Source: Entamoeba invadens IP1
Taxonomy: Eukaryota > Evosea > Mastigamoebida > Endamoebidae
Reading direction: 5' to 3'
Assembly: GCF_000330505.1 (NCBI RefSeq)
Contig: NW_004440113.1
Location: forward strand, 644,177-708,176
Length of the DNA: 64,000 nucleotides
This document shows, piece after piece, positions 53,390 to 64,000 of this stretch. How positions within the stretch are numbered: the stretch's first letter is position 1; the number at the start of each line of letters is the position of its first letter. Both the position numbers and the translations under genes were made by a program. The notes below the pieces were generated by a model, which was given only the letters and a program-made list of their open reading frames with translations, ran no database searches and was not told the origin of the DNA.

Positions 53390-55345
53390 TCAAGAATTAT
53401 TGCAATCCTCACAAGCATCTACAATTTTGGATGTATTTTTAAAATTTGGTCTAATATTGTTTTTCAATATCATTTTTTTATCCCCGTCGATTGTTGTTTT
53501 GTATTTTTTAATTTCTGTGTTATTTTCATCAACAGATTTTTCCTTTTCACTTTTATTTCCAACCTCATTATCTTTAATGTTTTCACTTTAAGTTAATGGC
53601 TCCATTTCGAAATCTATTTCGGAATTTTCAACTATATTGGAAATAATAGTTAAATATTCAAATGGATCAATGAACAGACCATTTTTATAATTTAACTCGA
53701 CATTTTGAATTTTTTTTTCTTGTTTTTATTTCTTTGCCTTATAAATACACCTTTTTTCATGCTTTCAAATGCCAACAAATCTTCATTTTCCATTTCATAA
53801 TAATGGCAAAACCATTCCAAACTCGATGGGTGTTTTTAGTAAATCTTTTTGAAAAAGATGAATTGAATAATTCAGCCATATTGTTAGTCCTGATAATATA
53901 CCCAAAGTGTGACCAAAAAATCAGATAAAAATGACCAAGTATCCAAGTGGTGTAAAAATAATCGAACAATTTTTGTTCTTTGTAGTCTGTTTTGTCTTCT
54001 GTAATTCTTATTTTATAAAATGTTGATTCAACGTTGTCAACTTTAAGATAAGATAGATTCATCATCATTCAAACTTTCTTGTGGAACTCCTCATCAGTAT
54101 TGTATTTATCTCCAAGACCAATTGAATGCACTTTTTTTTCCAAACAGCCTGACACAGATGAAAAAACAACAACGTACTTTACATTTTAATTTCAATAACA
54201 CTTTTTTAATCTCACTTTTAAAATCGATCATACATTCGGTATTATTACTAAACAACATTTCTCCAACTAATTGTAACATATAAGAGTTGATTTTGTTGCA
54301 CATTAATTTATATGTATTTTCTTTTTTGTTTATAAGCAAGCAAGAACAAAGAACAAAATGCTGATTATTGTCGTATACCCCATGAATTGTATATGTTTGG
54401 TAAAAACTTCCAGGTGTTGTAGAAAATGTTCAGTCAAGAAACAATGTTTTTGGCAAACACCCCTTCATTTTCAACAACTTATTTTTGTTGCAATGTATAA
54501 CTACGATCTCGTTTCTAAAAACAAGATAATCTTCATAATGTGGATGGGAATCACAAGTGGTATCAGGAAAACATTTAGGTCTTCTCTCTTATTCTTCTTT
54601 TTGTTGTACTTAGTCTTCTTGTATCATGACTTGAATCGTATCCCGATAACAATTTTCTTGTTGGCTCAAAACGATTATTGACATCTTTAACTTTGTCATC
54701 AATCCATTTGTTTGCCAGTTCAATTTCTAATGGGTGATAAGATTGATCAGAATGAACAGTGATACCTTTTTTATATTTATAAGAAACAAATTTTGTTATA
54801 TGATTAACAGTTCCTTCATATTCACAAATCACAATTTGTACTTTGCATTTTCTATCTTTACAACGATAATGAAAAGGCGATCTTCCAGTTTTATGAAAAA
54901 CGTGACCATTTATAACAGGTAATATGTTGTTACCTCTTGTTGAATGTATAGACGAAATATTTGAAAATATTTCAAAGTTAAATTGAGTAAGAGTTTTAGA
55001 CAACAAAAGCGGTTTCAGTTCCAAGTAATTACCAAAGTTATCAATCTGTTTATTTATTGAATTATTAAATTTTGGTGTTAAACTTTCTGGATCTGGTAAT
55101 GTCAGCGTTGAAATTGTATTGTTGCTATAATTTATACAGTTGACATTTTCATTTTGTATAAAGCTTTCTTGTGTTTGTAAATTAACACAATTTACATTAA
55201 TAGGAATAAACTGCACACAATTCACATATGAAGTGTTGTTAATTGAACTAAAAGGATAATTTGATAATCGTTCAAAAACATCATGGAGTGTATATGTTTG
55301 TAAAAACATAGATGAAGCATCATTCAAGTAATTCGGAAAGTTCAT
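53390..55345 (-). pseudogene. decayed Mutator-like (MULE) transposase
   Basis: In order on the minus strand: a FLYWCH-like zinc finger segment (GRSPFHYRCKDRKCKVQ, then DQSYHPLEIE) in 54575-55345; a DDE core piece (STTPGSFYQTYTIHGVY, then NTYKLMCNKI and ECMIDFKSEIKKV) at about 54106-54480; and the C-terminal MULE motif (TTWILGHFYLIFW, then IRTNNMAELFNSSF) at 53757-54068. An acidic/Lys tail continues to about 53390. The core has a TGA where the family has Gly after Asp (D-stop-TF), plus several frame breaks. Not functional. Terminal repeats were not found. Confidence 0.72.
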
Positions 55346-55480
55346 TTTTTTTCACAAACGTATATGAAATCACAGATAATGTTAAAATATTAATGAAAAA
55401 TAACGTATTTCTTTCCAATATCAAATTTATTTTAATAATTTAACATATTATAATAACAGAATTTAACAAATTATTTATTA

Positions 55481-55494
55481 CAGTCATGCGAAAA
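55481..55494 (+). mobile_element. end of a CAGT-type MITE cut by the assembly gap
   Basis: CAGTCATGCGAAAA preceded by TA, identical to the first 14 bases of the terminal repeat of the MITE at 62853. The gap begins here. Confidence 0.7.
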
Positions 55495-55594
55495 NNNNNN
55501 NNNNNNNNNNNNNNNNNNNNNNNNNNNNNNNNNNNNNNNNNNNNNNNNNNNNNNNNNNNNNNNNNNNNNNNNNNNNNNNNNNNNNNNNNNNNNN
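55495..55594. other. 100-N assembly gap
   Basis: Exactly 100 N, a fixed-size scaffold gap placed within a MITE terminal repeat. True size is unknown. Confidence 0.98.
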
Positions 55595-55835
55595 TTTTTT
55601 GATTCGGGAACCAGACCTAATATTATCCAAAACGCCCATTTACTATAATTATAATTATAAAATTATAAAATATAGTAAATAAATTCTATATTTAGACGGG
55701 GTGAGGGTGGGAAAGGTCTGCCCCAATATTTTTAAATATTGGTTTTACCAAAAAAACAAAATTGTTCTACAAAAAACAACAACAAAAAAATGATATAATT
55801 CATCTAGTTTCGACATTCTAAGGTTAACTTGTAAA

Positions 55836-55915
55836 TATTCCTTTTTGATTTAAAAAATGAATAAAATCATACAAATTTGAGTGTTTTTATTCATTTTTTA
55901 AATCAAAAAGGAATA
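55836..55915. repeat. 80-bp palindromic repeat, copy 1
   Basis: 31-bp perfect arms (TATTCCTTTTTGATTTAAAA and onward) flank an 18-nt spacer (55867-55884). An identical copy in inverted orientation is at 62076-62155. Confidence 0.92.
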
Positions 55916-58480
55916 ATTATACTTTTAACTCGCCGACATACCTAATCCCCAACGAACCAATAGTGTTAAAAAGAGCAGTGTTTTTGTTTTTTTGAAAAAA
56001 AATATATTATACAGTGTAGTTCAATTTTAGTAAAATGAAAAGGGAATAACGAGTTCAAATCGTGAACTAATAAACAAAAAAATAAAATAAAAATAAAAAT
56101 TAATGGCAAAAACGTAAAAAATGGCAAAAAGAAATAATGGTAAATTGCAATAACATTTATTACAAAACAAATAAATATATTTTTTATACATAAAACAATA
56201 AAAAATTATTGGTTTTGAGTTGAAAATAAAATACAAATTGTAAAAGTAACATGAACACATCGGTGATAATTAATGTAAACATAAAAAACATGTAAATAAT
56301 TAGTTTTATGTCTTAATACAAAAACTTTTCAAAGAACCCATAATATTAACTGTGTATATTTTCAGACAATACGATGTAGCAAGATTTTTGAAAATAATTT
56401 TCCGTCTATAATACATTTTTTATTTCTTGATAATTACCATATTTTGACTAATCTCTTGAAGAGTTTTTATTAAAAGAATTTAAAATATAACAAGCAATCA
56501 TTAAAAACAATTTTTAGTGTTAAATATATTATTGTTTTTATAACAATTTCCCTCCATTACATATAATCCACATGTTTTTTATATTATTGTCTGACTTCTT
56601 GTCTAATATATGGACTGTTTAACCAATTGTTTGTTGTTGACTCTTGACAGGTTGATGCATATAATAGCACATTTTTAATAATATATTGAAAGGGGTGTTT
56701 AAAATGAATAAGGTAAACCACAACTATATTTTTGATTTTTCAAACAACAAAAAACCAAACTTCTTTGTTTATAAACACTATTTTATTGATTTCTTAGGTG
56801 ATAATTGTAATTTTTGTTATGTTTTATATAATCGATAATTTATCTTTATATTGTCAATTATAAGGAAAAATTATTATTATTATTCTTTATATTTGGGTTG
56901 CTGAATAATCAATTGCAGAAATATCACTGTCTGTAAAAGCGATGTATGATAAAATCGTTTTATCGTTATTATATTTTACAACTATTTCGACTCTATCATT
57001 TTCACCATGACACAGAAGCACGTTACTCGATGTTAATAACAACCACAATTATCAAGTTGCGTCATTCTCTAAACATAACCAATTTGTTTTTTACTTATTA
57101 CGACTATTATTATTTATTTGTTTTGTCAAACAAAAAATAGCAAATTTCACATTAGTTATGTGTGCTTTTTATCATTGTCTTTAGATTTTATGAATACTTT
57201 TTTAATAGTTGGCAGATAATAGTCTATCTCGATAAGATTAACTATATTTTATTATAAACAACCATTTTTGTTTGTTAATATTTGTATTTATTATTATCAA
57301 AATTTATATAACTTCGAGTAGGACACAAATTCAATTTAGATATTAAAACTCCTTATTGAAATTAAATCTTGAAATCGAACATATTAAAACTATAAGCTAC
57401 TACCATAATCAATCTCAATTAAATTTACATATTGACACTTTCACATTCAAATTGATTCAATTAATGGCTGGATTGAATGATTGACATTTTTTAACATTCG
57501 CTGCGTTTTGTGGACTTCTTTAATATATTTATAAGTCCAAATTTGTTGTTAGAAGTTAATTGTTTCTAAATGCTACATTTAAGTTTTTTATTGTTGAATT
57601 GTGTTGTATTTATTAAATAACAAATCAAATGATTAGTTTGATAACTTTCAAATTCGCTTTCTTTTAAACTTACTAAATCAACATTTTCAATTTTGAAAAC
57701 AAACATCAAGTGGTCGCAATTGACTGTTTGTGGGGTAACACAACCACAAAAACATAACTGTGTTATGAATCCGAACATCAATTTTATTAACGTCAATTTA
57801 AAATTCAACCATTGTTTGGTTCTACAAGTATTTTTAATTATTTTTTGTTGTTTTTAATTAATGTTAATAAAATAATAGAAAATGATTTTTTAATTTATAA
57901 CAATAAATATTATATTTTACTATAATTTGCTAAAGCCGACTTTTTTCACCAACTCTTTATTATTTTGGTTGTAATTTTTGTATTGTTTTGCGTTTAAATT
58001 TTTATTTTAAAAATAAATGCACAAAACGATTTTTGGTATAAAAAATAAATATAATATTATTATGATAATTTTATATCATTTGTTTTTATCTATTTTTCAG
58101 GAAAATCACCTAATAATATTTCAAAATTATTTAAACAGTTTTGGGACAAATTTTTAAAAACTGTTAAAAAGAGCAGTATTGGGTTGTTGGCGAGTTAAAA
58201 TTAAATTTTTATTAGTTTCTTTTGATTTAGTTGTTAATTTATATAATTTATATATGATGGTTTTTTATTTTCAAAATAAATTAAAAACTCGTTTTTTTTA
58301 CAAAAATAATTTCTTTTTAAATACAAATTATATTAATAAAGTTTTTTTTAATGTAATAAATTGTAACCCAATTTTAAACCATTAATTTATAATTGATAAT
58401 ATATATTTTAAAACCAAAACTTCCCAAAAGTGTATCAATTATTTTTTTCTTTTGGGAACTATGAAAAGTTTGAATAAGAA
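55916..58480. other. 2.5-kb AT-rich region upstream of epimerase copy 2
   Basis: No gene is supported. The element GTTAAAAAGAGCAGT occurs at about 55963 and again at 58161, in the same orientation; the first has an AACTCGCC and the second a GGCGAGTT nearby, so both may be parts of one old repeat. Open frames here are short or lack ATG. Confidence 0.45.
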
Positions 58481-59509
58481 ATGACACACCAAACAGCATT
58501 AGTGACAGGAGGGACTGGTTTCATCGGTTCCCACACAGTTGTTGAGTTACTTGAACAGAACTATGACATTGTCATCATCGACAATTTAAGTAATTCTTCT
58601 GAGAAAGTCATTGACCACATTCTTCAAATCACAAAAGTTGACAGAAGTAGAATAACTTTCTACAACTACGACCTTCTCGACATTTCTCTGATTGATGAAG
58701 TGCTCGACAAACACAACATCGACTTCGTCATCCATTTCGCAGCTTTAAAAGCTGTATGTGAATCTGTAGCACATCCAGTAGCCTATTATCGAAACAATTT
58801 AAATGGTCTCATGAATTTGCTTGACTCGATGGAGAGACACAAAATATTCAAAATCATTTTCTCATCTTCTTCGACCGTCTATGGTAATCCACTTCAAATA
58901 CCCGTCAACGAAGACACTCCCCTTCAGAAACCAACAAATCCATATGGTCACACCAAAGCTATGACCGAGCAAATATTGACTGACTTTTCAAAGGTGCATC
59001 CCGATGCTTCAGTAGTTCTTTTAAGATATTTCAACCCCATTGGCGCACACAAGAGTGGGTTAATTGGAGAGAACCCTCGGGGTATACCAATCAATTTGGT
59101 GCCAATCATCACCAAATATCTTGTTGGGAAAATTTCATCTTTAAAAGTGTACGGTGGCGATTACAACACACGAGACGGAACATGTATCAGAGACTATCTG
59201 CATGTTGTTGATGTCGCTAAAGGGCATGTTGCCGCTCTTAAAATCCTCAACAACAAAACAGGGACAAATGCGTATAACTTGTCTCGTGGAGAAGGGTTCA
59301 CTGTTCTTGAAGTCATTCACGCTATGGAGAAGGCATCCGGAAGAAAGATAGAATACCAAGTTGTTGAGAAACGCCCTGGAGATGTTCCTGCAATATACGC
59401 GGAGTGCAAAAAGGCCGAAAAAGAGTTTGGATGGAAGGCTGAGATGGGGCTTGATGAGATGTGCGAAGACGCATGGAATTGGCAACAAAAGTTCCCTGAT
59501 GGTATCTAA
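58481..59509 (+). CDS. UDP-glucose 4-epimerase paralogue (copy 2)
   Basis: 342 residues, collinear with copy 1. GGTGFIG, Ser130, Tyr155 and Lys159 are kept. Notable changes: Gly93 in the LKAVGES motif is Cys here; the YNLGTGKG motif is YNLSRGEG (residues 265-272); substrate-side loops around 95-105, 135-160 and 200-225 differ. The first ~270 bases and several inner blocks are identical or nearly so to copy 1, while the blocks between are diverged and the upstream and downstream flanks unrelated. Either a second epimerase with shifted specificity or an early-decaying duplicate. No stops. Confidence 0.9.
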   Translation: MTHQTALVTGGTGFIGSHTVVELLEQNYDIVIIDNLSNSSEKVIDHILQITKVDRSRITFYNYDLLDISLIDEVLDKHNIDFVIHFAALKAVCESVAHPVAYYRNNLNGLMNLLDSMERHKIFKIIFSSSSTVYGNPLQIPVNEDTPLQKPTNPYGHTKAMTEQILTDFSKVHPDASVVLLRYFNPIGAHKSGLIGENPRGIPINLVPIITKYLVGKISSLKVYGGDYNTRDGTCIRDYLHVVDVAKGHVAALKILNNKTGTNAYNLSRGEGFTVLEVIHAMEKASGRKIEYQVVEKRPGDVPAIYAECKKAEKEFGWKAEMGLDEMCEDAWNWQQKFPDGI

Positions 59510-59680
59510 GTCCGTGGTCGTTTTCTGTTGGTTTGCCCCATTGAAACTACAATAAATTAAATGATAAAAGTAATTATAACTTTGGAATTTGTCAAGTAAA
59601 GAGTCCGTTCTTAAAATAGAATAGACACTGTTTTCTTGGAATTAGAGAAATTTGGGAAATAGAGAAACTTGGAAAGAAAG

Positions 59681-60532
59681 ATGACGACCTTTTTGTGTGG
59701 TCGAAGCGGTTTTATATTCTGTCAAATGATTGGACATCCATTTGAATCAGAATGTAGTCAAGATTGGGAAATTCTTGGAATGGTGTTCAGAAGACCAGCT
59801 ATGATGGTTATTTGTTTTTTCTCAACAATTCTTAGTTTTGACTTAGCGTGGTCGGTTCATTCGAGATTCTGTAAGTTGATAGGTGGAAGGTTTGATTTGG
59901 TTGTGATGTACCTCTTGCTTGGATTGTGGTATTGTTCGGTATTTTTAGATCGGGTACTTTTTATTGACCCAAGCAAAGCAAGTACTTCCTTTGCTGTTTT
60001 ACTAGAGATGCTCCTTTTGGACGCTTTTGTATTTTCAATGTTGAATGTGTCTTCTATTGAAATACATCACATGTATTTTCTTAAGGTACCGAATTGGGTG
60101 AGGTGGATTGTATTTTCAATCTTACCTTTCGTTTCATTTATTCTTGAAATGATCACGTTTTTAACATCGGGTATTGTGTTTGAAATCTTTTATTTAATGC
60201 TTACCTTTGTTCCAATCTTGATCTCTCTTGGCTTTTTGCTCTTTAACATATTTATATCAAAGAAGAAAATTGTATTAACCATAATCGTCACGGGATCACT
60301 CTTTATATTTATGAGTGGATTGGTTATGTATTCTGCCTATGATCAAAGAATGTGTGATGTCCTCTCACCATACTTTGCATCAGAAGAAATCTTTTTTATC
60401 ACGACAATGTGTGCCTTGTTTCTGTTTTTCCGATTATATGAAAAAATGGCATATTCAGTCCTTGAGGGAAAGAAGATTGGCGAAGTGAAATTTGAAGGGA
60501 AGTTACTAGATGTTCATCTAAGGCAGATGTGA
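59681..60532 (+). CDS. multi-pass membrane protein of unknown family
   Basis: From the ATG at 59681, 283 residues. Six to seven hydrophobic segments at roughly 40-60, 75-95, 105-125, 140-160, 165-190, 200-220 and 240-260. No signature of a receptor or transporter family is recognised. The C-terminal segment (KKIGEVKFEGKLLD) is basic and cytosolic-type. Confidence 0.7.
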   Translation: MTTFLCGRSGFIFCQMIGHPFESECSQDWEILGMVFRRPAMMVICFFSTILSFDLAWSVHSRFCKLIGGRFDLVVMYLLLGLWYCSVFLDRVLFIDPSKASTSFAVLLEMLLLDAFVFSMLNVSSIEIHHMYFLKVPNWVRWIVFSILPFVSFILEMITFLTSGIVFEIFYLMLTFVPILISLGFLLFNIFISKKKIVLTIIVTGSLFIFMSGLVMYSAYDQRMCDVLSPYFASEEIFFITTMCALFLFFRLYEKMAYSVLEGKKIGEVKFEGKLLDVHLRQM

Positions 60533-60684
60533 GAGTATTCCATTGATTTGTTATTAATTTAATTGGTTGTATTTTCAAACCACTTTTATGTTCCATTTAA
60601 AATGAATTGCACATTTAAAGAAAACAAAGTTTTCGAACCATATTACTGACAACAGAAGTCAACAAAATAACAAATAAATTAAGT

Positions 60685-61311
60685 TCAAAAGAATTTGAAA
60701 CAACTGTTGAGAAACGTCGAATTATCCCCTACGACAAAGGAGTTGATGTGTTTGCTTATTTTACTCCCCAATTCTCTCAAGGGTTGACCCTCACACATAA
60801 CAGAAGAGTCGAAGATATTTACAATTTTCACATATCCAACCAAGCCGTCTCTTTCATCTTTTCCACCAACAATTACAATACCAAACATAAACAAGAAATC
60901 TTCCAGTAAGTGGTAAGCTTCTCTTCTTTTAATAGCTTGAAGTCGTTTTTTAATTGTTTCCCTTTTCACGTTTTGTTTGAGCATAATATGTTCAATAATT
61001 TCACACCTCTTTTTGACAACCTTTTGGAAATCAATAATTTCGTCGCCAATTCTAATTGTCTTGACTTTTTGGAACTGAGTCGTGATACGTGCTTGTTTAC
61101 TTGGCTTTCTGACTGAGAGTTCAGTAAATTGGCATAAGTATAATATGATAATGTTTTGGACTTCTGCTTGATAAGAAACTGCATCAAGTGTCTTTTCCTG
61201 GGAAGATCGTTTGAGAATTGTATAGTTGTCCCTTTGCGTGTTGAACATATTTATGATAAACAAGATGAATGTCATGTATAAATATGATATAAAATGTTTT
61301 CGGTTTCTCAT
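60685..61311 (-). CDS. protein of unknown family, helical
   Basis: From the ATG at 61311, 208 residues. N-terminal hydrophobic stretch (ISYLYMTFILFIINMF) could be a signal anchor or part of a folded domain. Later segments are basic helices (KKRLQAIKRREAYHLLED) and a beta-like segment (FGIVIVGGKDERDGLVGY). I do not recognise it. Another Met at codon 12 is possible. Confidence 0.5.
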   Translation of the reverse strand: MRNRKHFISYLYMTFILFIINMFNTQRDNYTILKRSSQEKTLDAVSYQAEVQNIIILYLCQFTELSVRKPSKQARITTQFQKVKTIRIGDEIIDFQKVVKKRCEIIEHIMLKQNVKRETIKKRLQAIKRREAYHLLEDFLFMFGIVIVGGKDERDGLVGYVKIVNIFDSSVMCEGQPLRELGSKISKHINSFVVGDNSTFLNSCFKFF

Positions 61312-62075
61312 TAAGGTGGTTTTCAAAATGTTTAAAAATTATTTGATTGGGCGAATATTCGTATTAAGTGAAAAAAATTTAAATGAACAGCTGGAACTAT
61401 TTGAAAATAAACTGTTTACTAGGAATTCTTTAGTAGCCGTTTTATTCTAAATAATAGACTTTTACTACCCTCGACGCACAAATTACTTTTTTTTACCACT
61501 TCATTTCTTTGTTTTAATAATCCAGTCTTTTTATAACATAATGAGTGGACTCTATAACAACAACTTAGTATTTGCGAACTTTCCGTTTGTGTTTTCAAAG
61601 ACTTAATTAGAAGATTAATTAATTTCCCTTTGAGATCTGCACAATAAATCAATTTAAAAAGTACTCTTCTTATTTTTTTCTAATTCCACTTCACCTGGAA
61701 ATTAAAGAATTAAATAGTATGACCTAACAATTCTTATTATTTGAACAAGAAGGTGTTTTTTGGTGGTTCAAAAAACAACTAAAAAATGGTCAAAACAACT
61801 TTACTGGCAAAACTGGTTGAATAAATAATTTATGAAAATATTACAAAAACAATAATATTACTATTAAACAATTATATAGTTACTATAAAATATATAGAAT
61901 TAGCAACTGTATTTAATAAATATATTGTTAAGAAAATTTTAAAATTGATTCCTTTTTAATTAGTCTTTTTTGACCAATATTTTTGATGAATAATTGAAGT
62001 CTAATTTTAAATATTTATTAGTTTAATGTAGTTGATGAGAGTCAACAAAAGTATGATCCACAAAACTGATTTGGA
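61312..62075. other. intergenic, AT-rich
   Basis: Short frames only; no convincing gene. Confidence 0.5.
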
Positions 62076-62155
62076 TATTCCTTTTTGATTTAAAAAATGA
62101 ATAAAAACACTCAAATTTGTATGATTTTATTCATTTTTTAAATCAAAAAGGAATA
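62076..62155. repeat. 80-bp palindromic repeat, copy 2 (inverted)
   Basis: Same 31-bp arms as the copy at 55836; the 18-nt spacer is its exact reverse complement, so the two are identical but inverted. Confidence 0.92.
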
Positions 62156-62852
62156 TTTAAAACATATTGATTTAATGAATTTTTTAAAATAGAGTCTTTT
62201 TTTAAATAAACAACTTTTTAAAACTATTATTTTAGTTTTAATCTCAATTAATTTTGAATTATTATTATATTGATTTGAATATCAGCTATTTTTGATGTTT
62301 ATTATAAAGATAGGCTGTTTTGTTGTTTTAAAATAAAATGTTTGTTAAAGTTGTGTTGTATTGAATTGGTTCTTGTCGACTCCCAAATAAATAATCACTA
62401 CATTATAACAATTAAATTATCATTATAGTACTCGCCTCTCCAACAACAGATAGTTTAAAAAAGTCTTTTTTAGTCTACATTTATGAACGATCATTTGTTA
62501 ATATTATGACGTCTGAATTTGATTTAAAAAAAATAAAATACAAAACTATTTGTTATTAACAACTATCAAACATTTGAAAAATATAATTGTGTCATATTTT
62601 CTTTGGCTCAGGAGAGATCTCTAATGTAAACAAGTTTATTTTTTATAATTTTTCATTTAAAAGTATATAGTTCCAAACCCAACCTCTTTCATACGTTACA
62701 TTGTATTACCAAAACCAATTGCGTTTTAAACCATACTCTACTTGTTAATTCAAAAACTTTATTAATTTTGTTGAAATTCAAAAATTTTGACTTGAAAAGG
62801 TATAAAAAGGTTCTTTATTAGTATTTTGTTTTTAAATATTAAACCACAATTA
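62156..62852. other. AT-rich intergenic DNA
   Basis: No open frame or motif of note. Confidence 0.5.
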
Positions 62853-63107
62853 CAGTCATGCGAAAAAGCTGTCGCGTTTGGAAAAACCTGTCTTGAAAAA
62901 ATATTTTATAGTAAATTTATAATTACTTACTATACAGTATAGCTTCTATTCGATTTATTTGCAGGGTCATTTCACAAAAATCGAATAAAAATATTCGGCA
63001 TTTCCAAATAACATTTTCTATTTCAGATCATTTGTTTATAGTACTAGAATAGTTCATTACCACCCGAGACAGGTTTTTCCAAACGCGACAGCTTTTTCGC
63101 ATGACTG
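62853..63107. mobile_element. 255-bp MITE with perfect 40-bp TIRs
   Basis: Left TIR 62853-62892 starts CAGTCATGCGAAAAAGCTGT; right TIR 63068-63107 is its exact reverse complement over 40 bp. TA duplication at 62851-62852 and 63108-63109. No coding capacity; CAGT terminus and TA target resemble pogo/Tigger-mobilised MITEs. An internal stem (CGAATAAAAATATTCG) lies near 62980. Confidence 0.9.
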
Positions 63108-64000
63108 TAATTTTTTTTATAAATTGATTAATTAAATAATAATCATAAAAAATAACACGAATACAACGATTCAAATGGTAAGAACAATTTACTAATTTTG
63201 ATATTTCATTGTCTTTTGTTCATAGACGTGTTTTTCCTCAATCAGTTGAGTTAATTAATATGATTCCCAAAATAAATAAATAAACCAATTTGTCGTCAAA
63301 CAAGTTGATTATTTTTTTAAAATGTTTAACAATTCTATATCGTAATATTCATAATTCCAAATAAACAAATTTTATTATTCAAACTGTTTAATTAGTATTG
63401 TTTGTTACCATTTAGTAAAAATTTATTCTAATTACCCCAGTTTTGGTGTATAATAGCCCCAACTAAACAACATGGTAACATACATCAATAAAAATTAAGT
63501 TGACAAATTACCATTTTTGATACTGATTGGATATTCATAATTTTTTTATAAAAATGTTAATTTCATTACTACCGCCACGTTTTAAGCACAATGATCAAAA
63601 CTTATTTAAAATGATCAAAATAACGTTTATCTTAAAATGAACGAACTCGTTTTATAATGAATATGATTATTATAAAATCTGTTATAAAACGTTGTTTTTT
63701 GAAAATATTTTAGTAATGATTATATAATAATAAACTTAAAGAATTATACGACAAACTCAAAAATCATTGCATCACTGACATTCGATATATTAAACAGAAT
63801 ATCGAATTGATATTTCTAAACTGTATTACAATATCCAAACAAAAGTGTGTAAACCACAAAACACACTTGGGTATTTATGTGTCACTATGTGACGGGTCAA
63901 AAATTTAAATTAACTTCACAATTACCAATTCTTTATATTAAAGTCCTGTGCAAAAAAAATAATTATAAAATAGTAATTTAATAAGAAACAATTAGAAACT
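63108..64000. other. AT-rich window end
   Basis: No gene. A hairpin GTCAC TAT GTGAC followed by GGG at about 63881-63896 belongs with similar hairpins near 5190 and 7285. Confidence 0.45.

Noticed and set aside
57566..57808. 80-codon frame (-) with a signal-peptide-like start
   Set aside because: Starts at a non-ATG codon, isolated in AT-rich DNA; the first real Met leaves ~70 residues with no recognised family.

Overview
The window looks like a chromosome segment of the amoebozoan parasite genus Entamoeba. The evidence is very AT-rich intergenic DNA, compact genes with short 5' leaders, introns that mostly begin GTTTGT, two grainin-type granule Ca2+-binding proteins, a BspA-like leucine-rich-repeat protein and several small GTPases and RhoGAPs. 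The load of cut-and-paste DNA transposons (pogo/Tigger-like, Mutator-like, MITEs) fits a species such as E. invadens better than E. histolytica; the species is inference. No rRNA, tRNA or CRISPR was recognised. Positions 55495-55594 are a 100-N assembly gap.

Layout. 1-13.2 kb: an NPF-repeat C2-domain protein cut by the window edge, an EF-hand protein with a prenylation-type tail, a secreted Cys-containing surface protein with a microsatellite inside its intron, an NXF/Mex67-type mRNA exporter, and a 1068-residue BspA-like LRR protein. 15.2-25.7 kb: a ceramide synthase-like TLC protein, a ZnF-UBP/Sir2 deacetylase, LSm3 in three small exons, an F-BAR-like protein, an RBR ubiquitin ligase, a Qc-SNARE, an LRR/F-box-like protein and a Rab GTPase. 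26.9-40.1 kb: a small membrane protein, a divergent pair sharing an N-terminal motif (one with BRCT domains), an SGNH hydrolase, two divergent grainins, a second Rab with five introns including a 9-nt micro-exon, a coiled-coil protein, ribosomal protein uS15 (S13), a four-exon RhoGAP, a possible winged-helix protein and a secreted protein. 40.3-64 kb: the transposon-rich part. Two inverted copies of one pogo-like element (one complete, one deleted) flank a RhoGAP and the first of two UDP-glucose 4-epimerase genes. A decayed 3.2-kb pogo-like element, a decayed Mutator-like element, MITEs and identical 80-bp palindromes surround the second epimerase copy.

There is no operon logic. The genes are independent eukaryotic units, many of them in divergent or convergent pairs. 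Several concern membrane traffic and signalling (two Rabs, Qc-SNARE, F-BAR, NPF protein, two RhoGAPs) and RNA handling (LSm3, NXF). Nineteen introns were inferred here by hand from consensus sites, reading phase and protein-family continuity. They recover genes and exons that single-ORF reading misses (LSm3, the first exon of Sir2, the RhoGAP tails, the Rab micro-exon).
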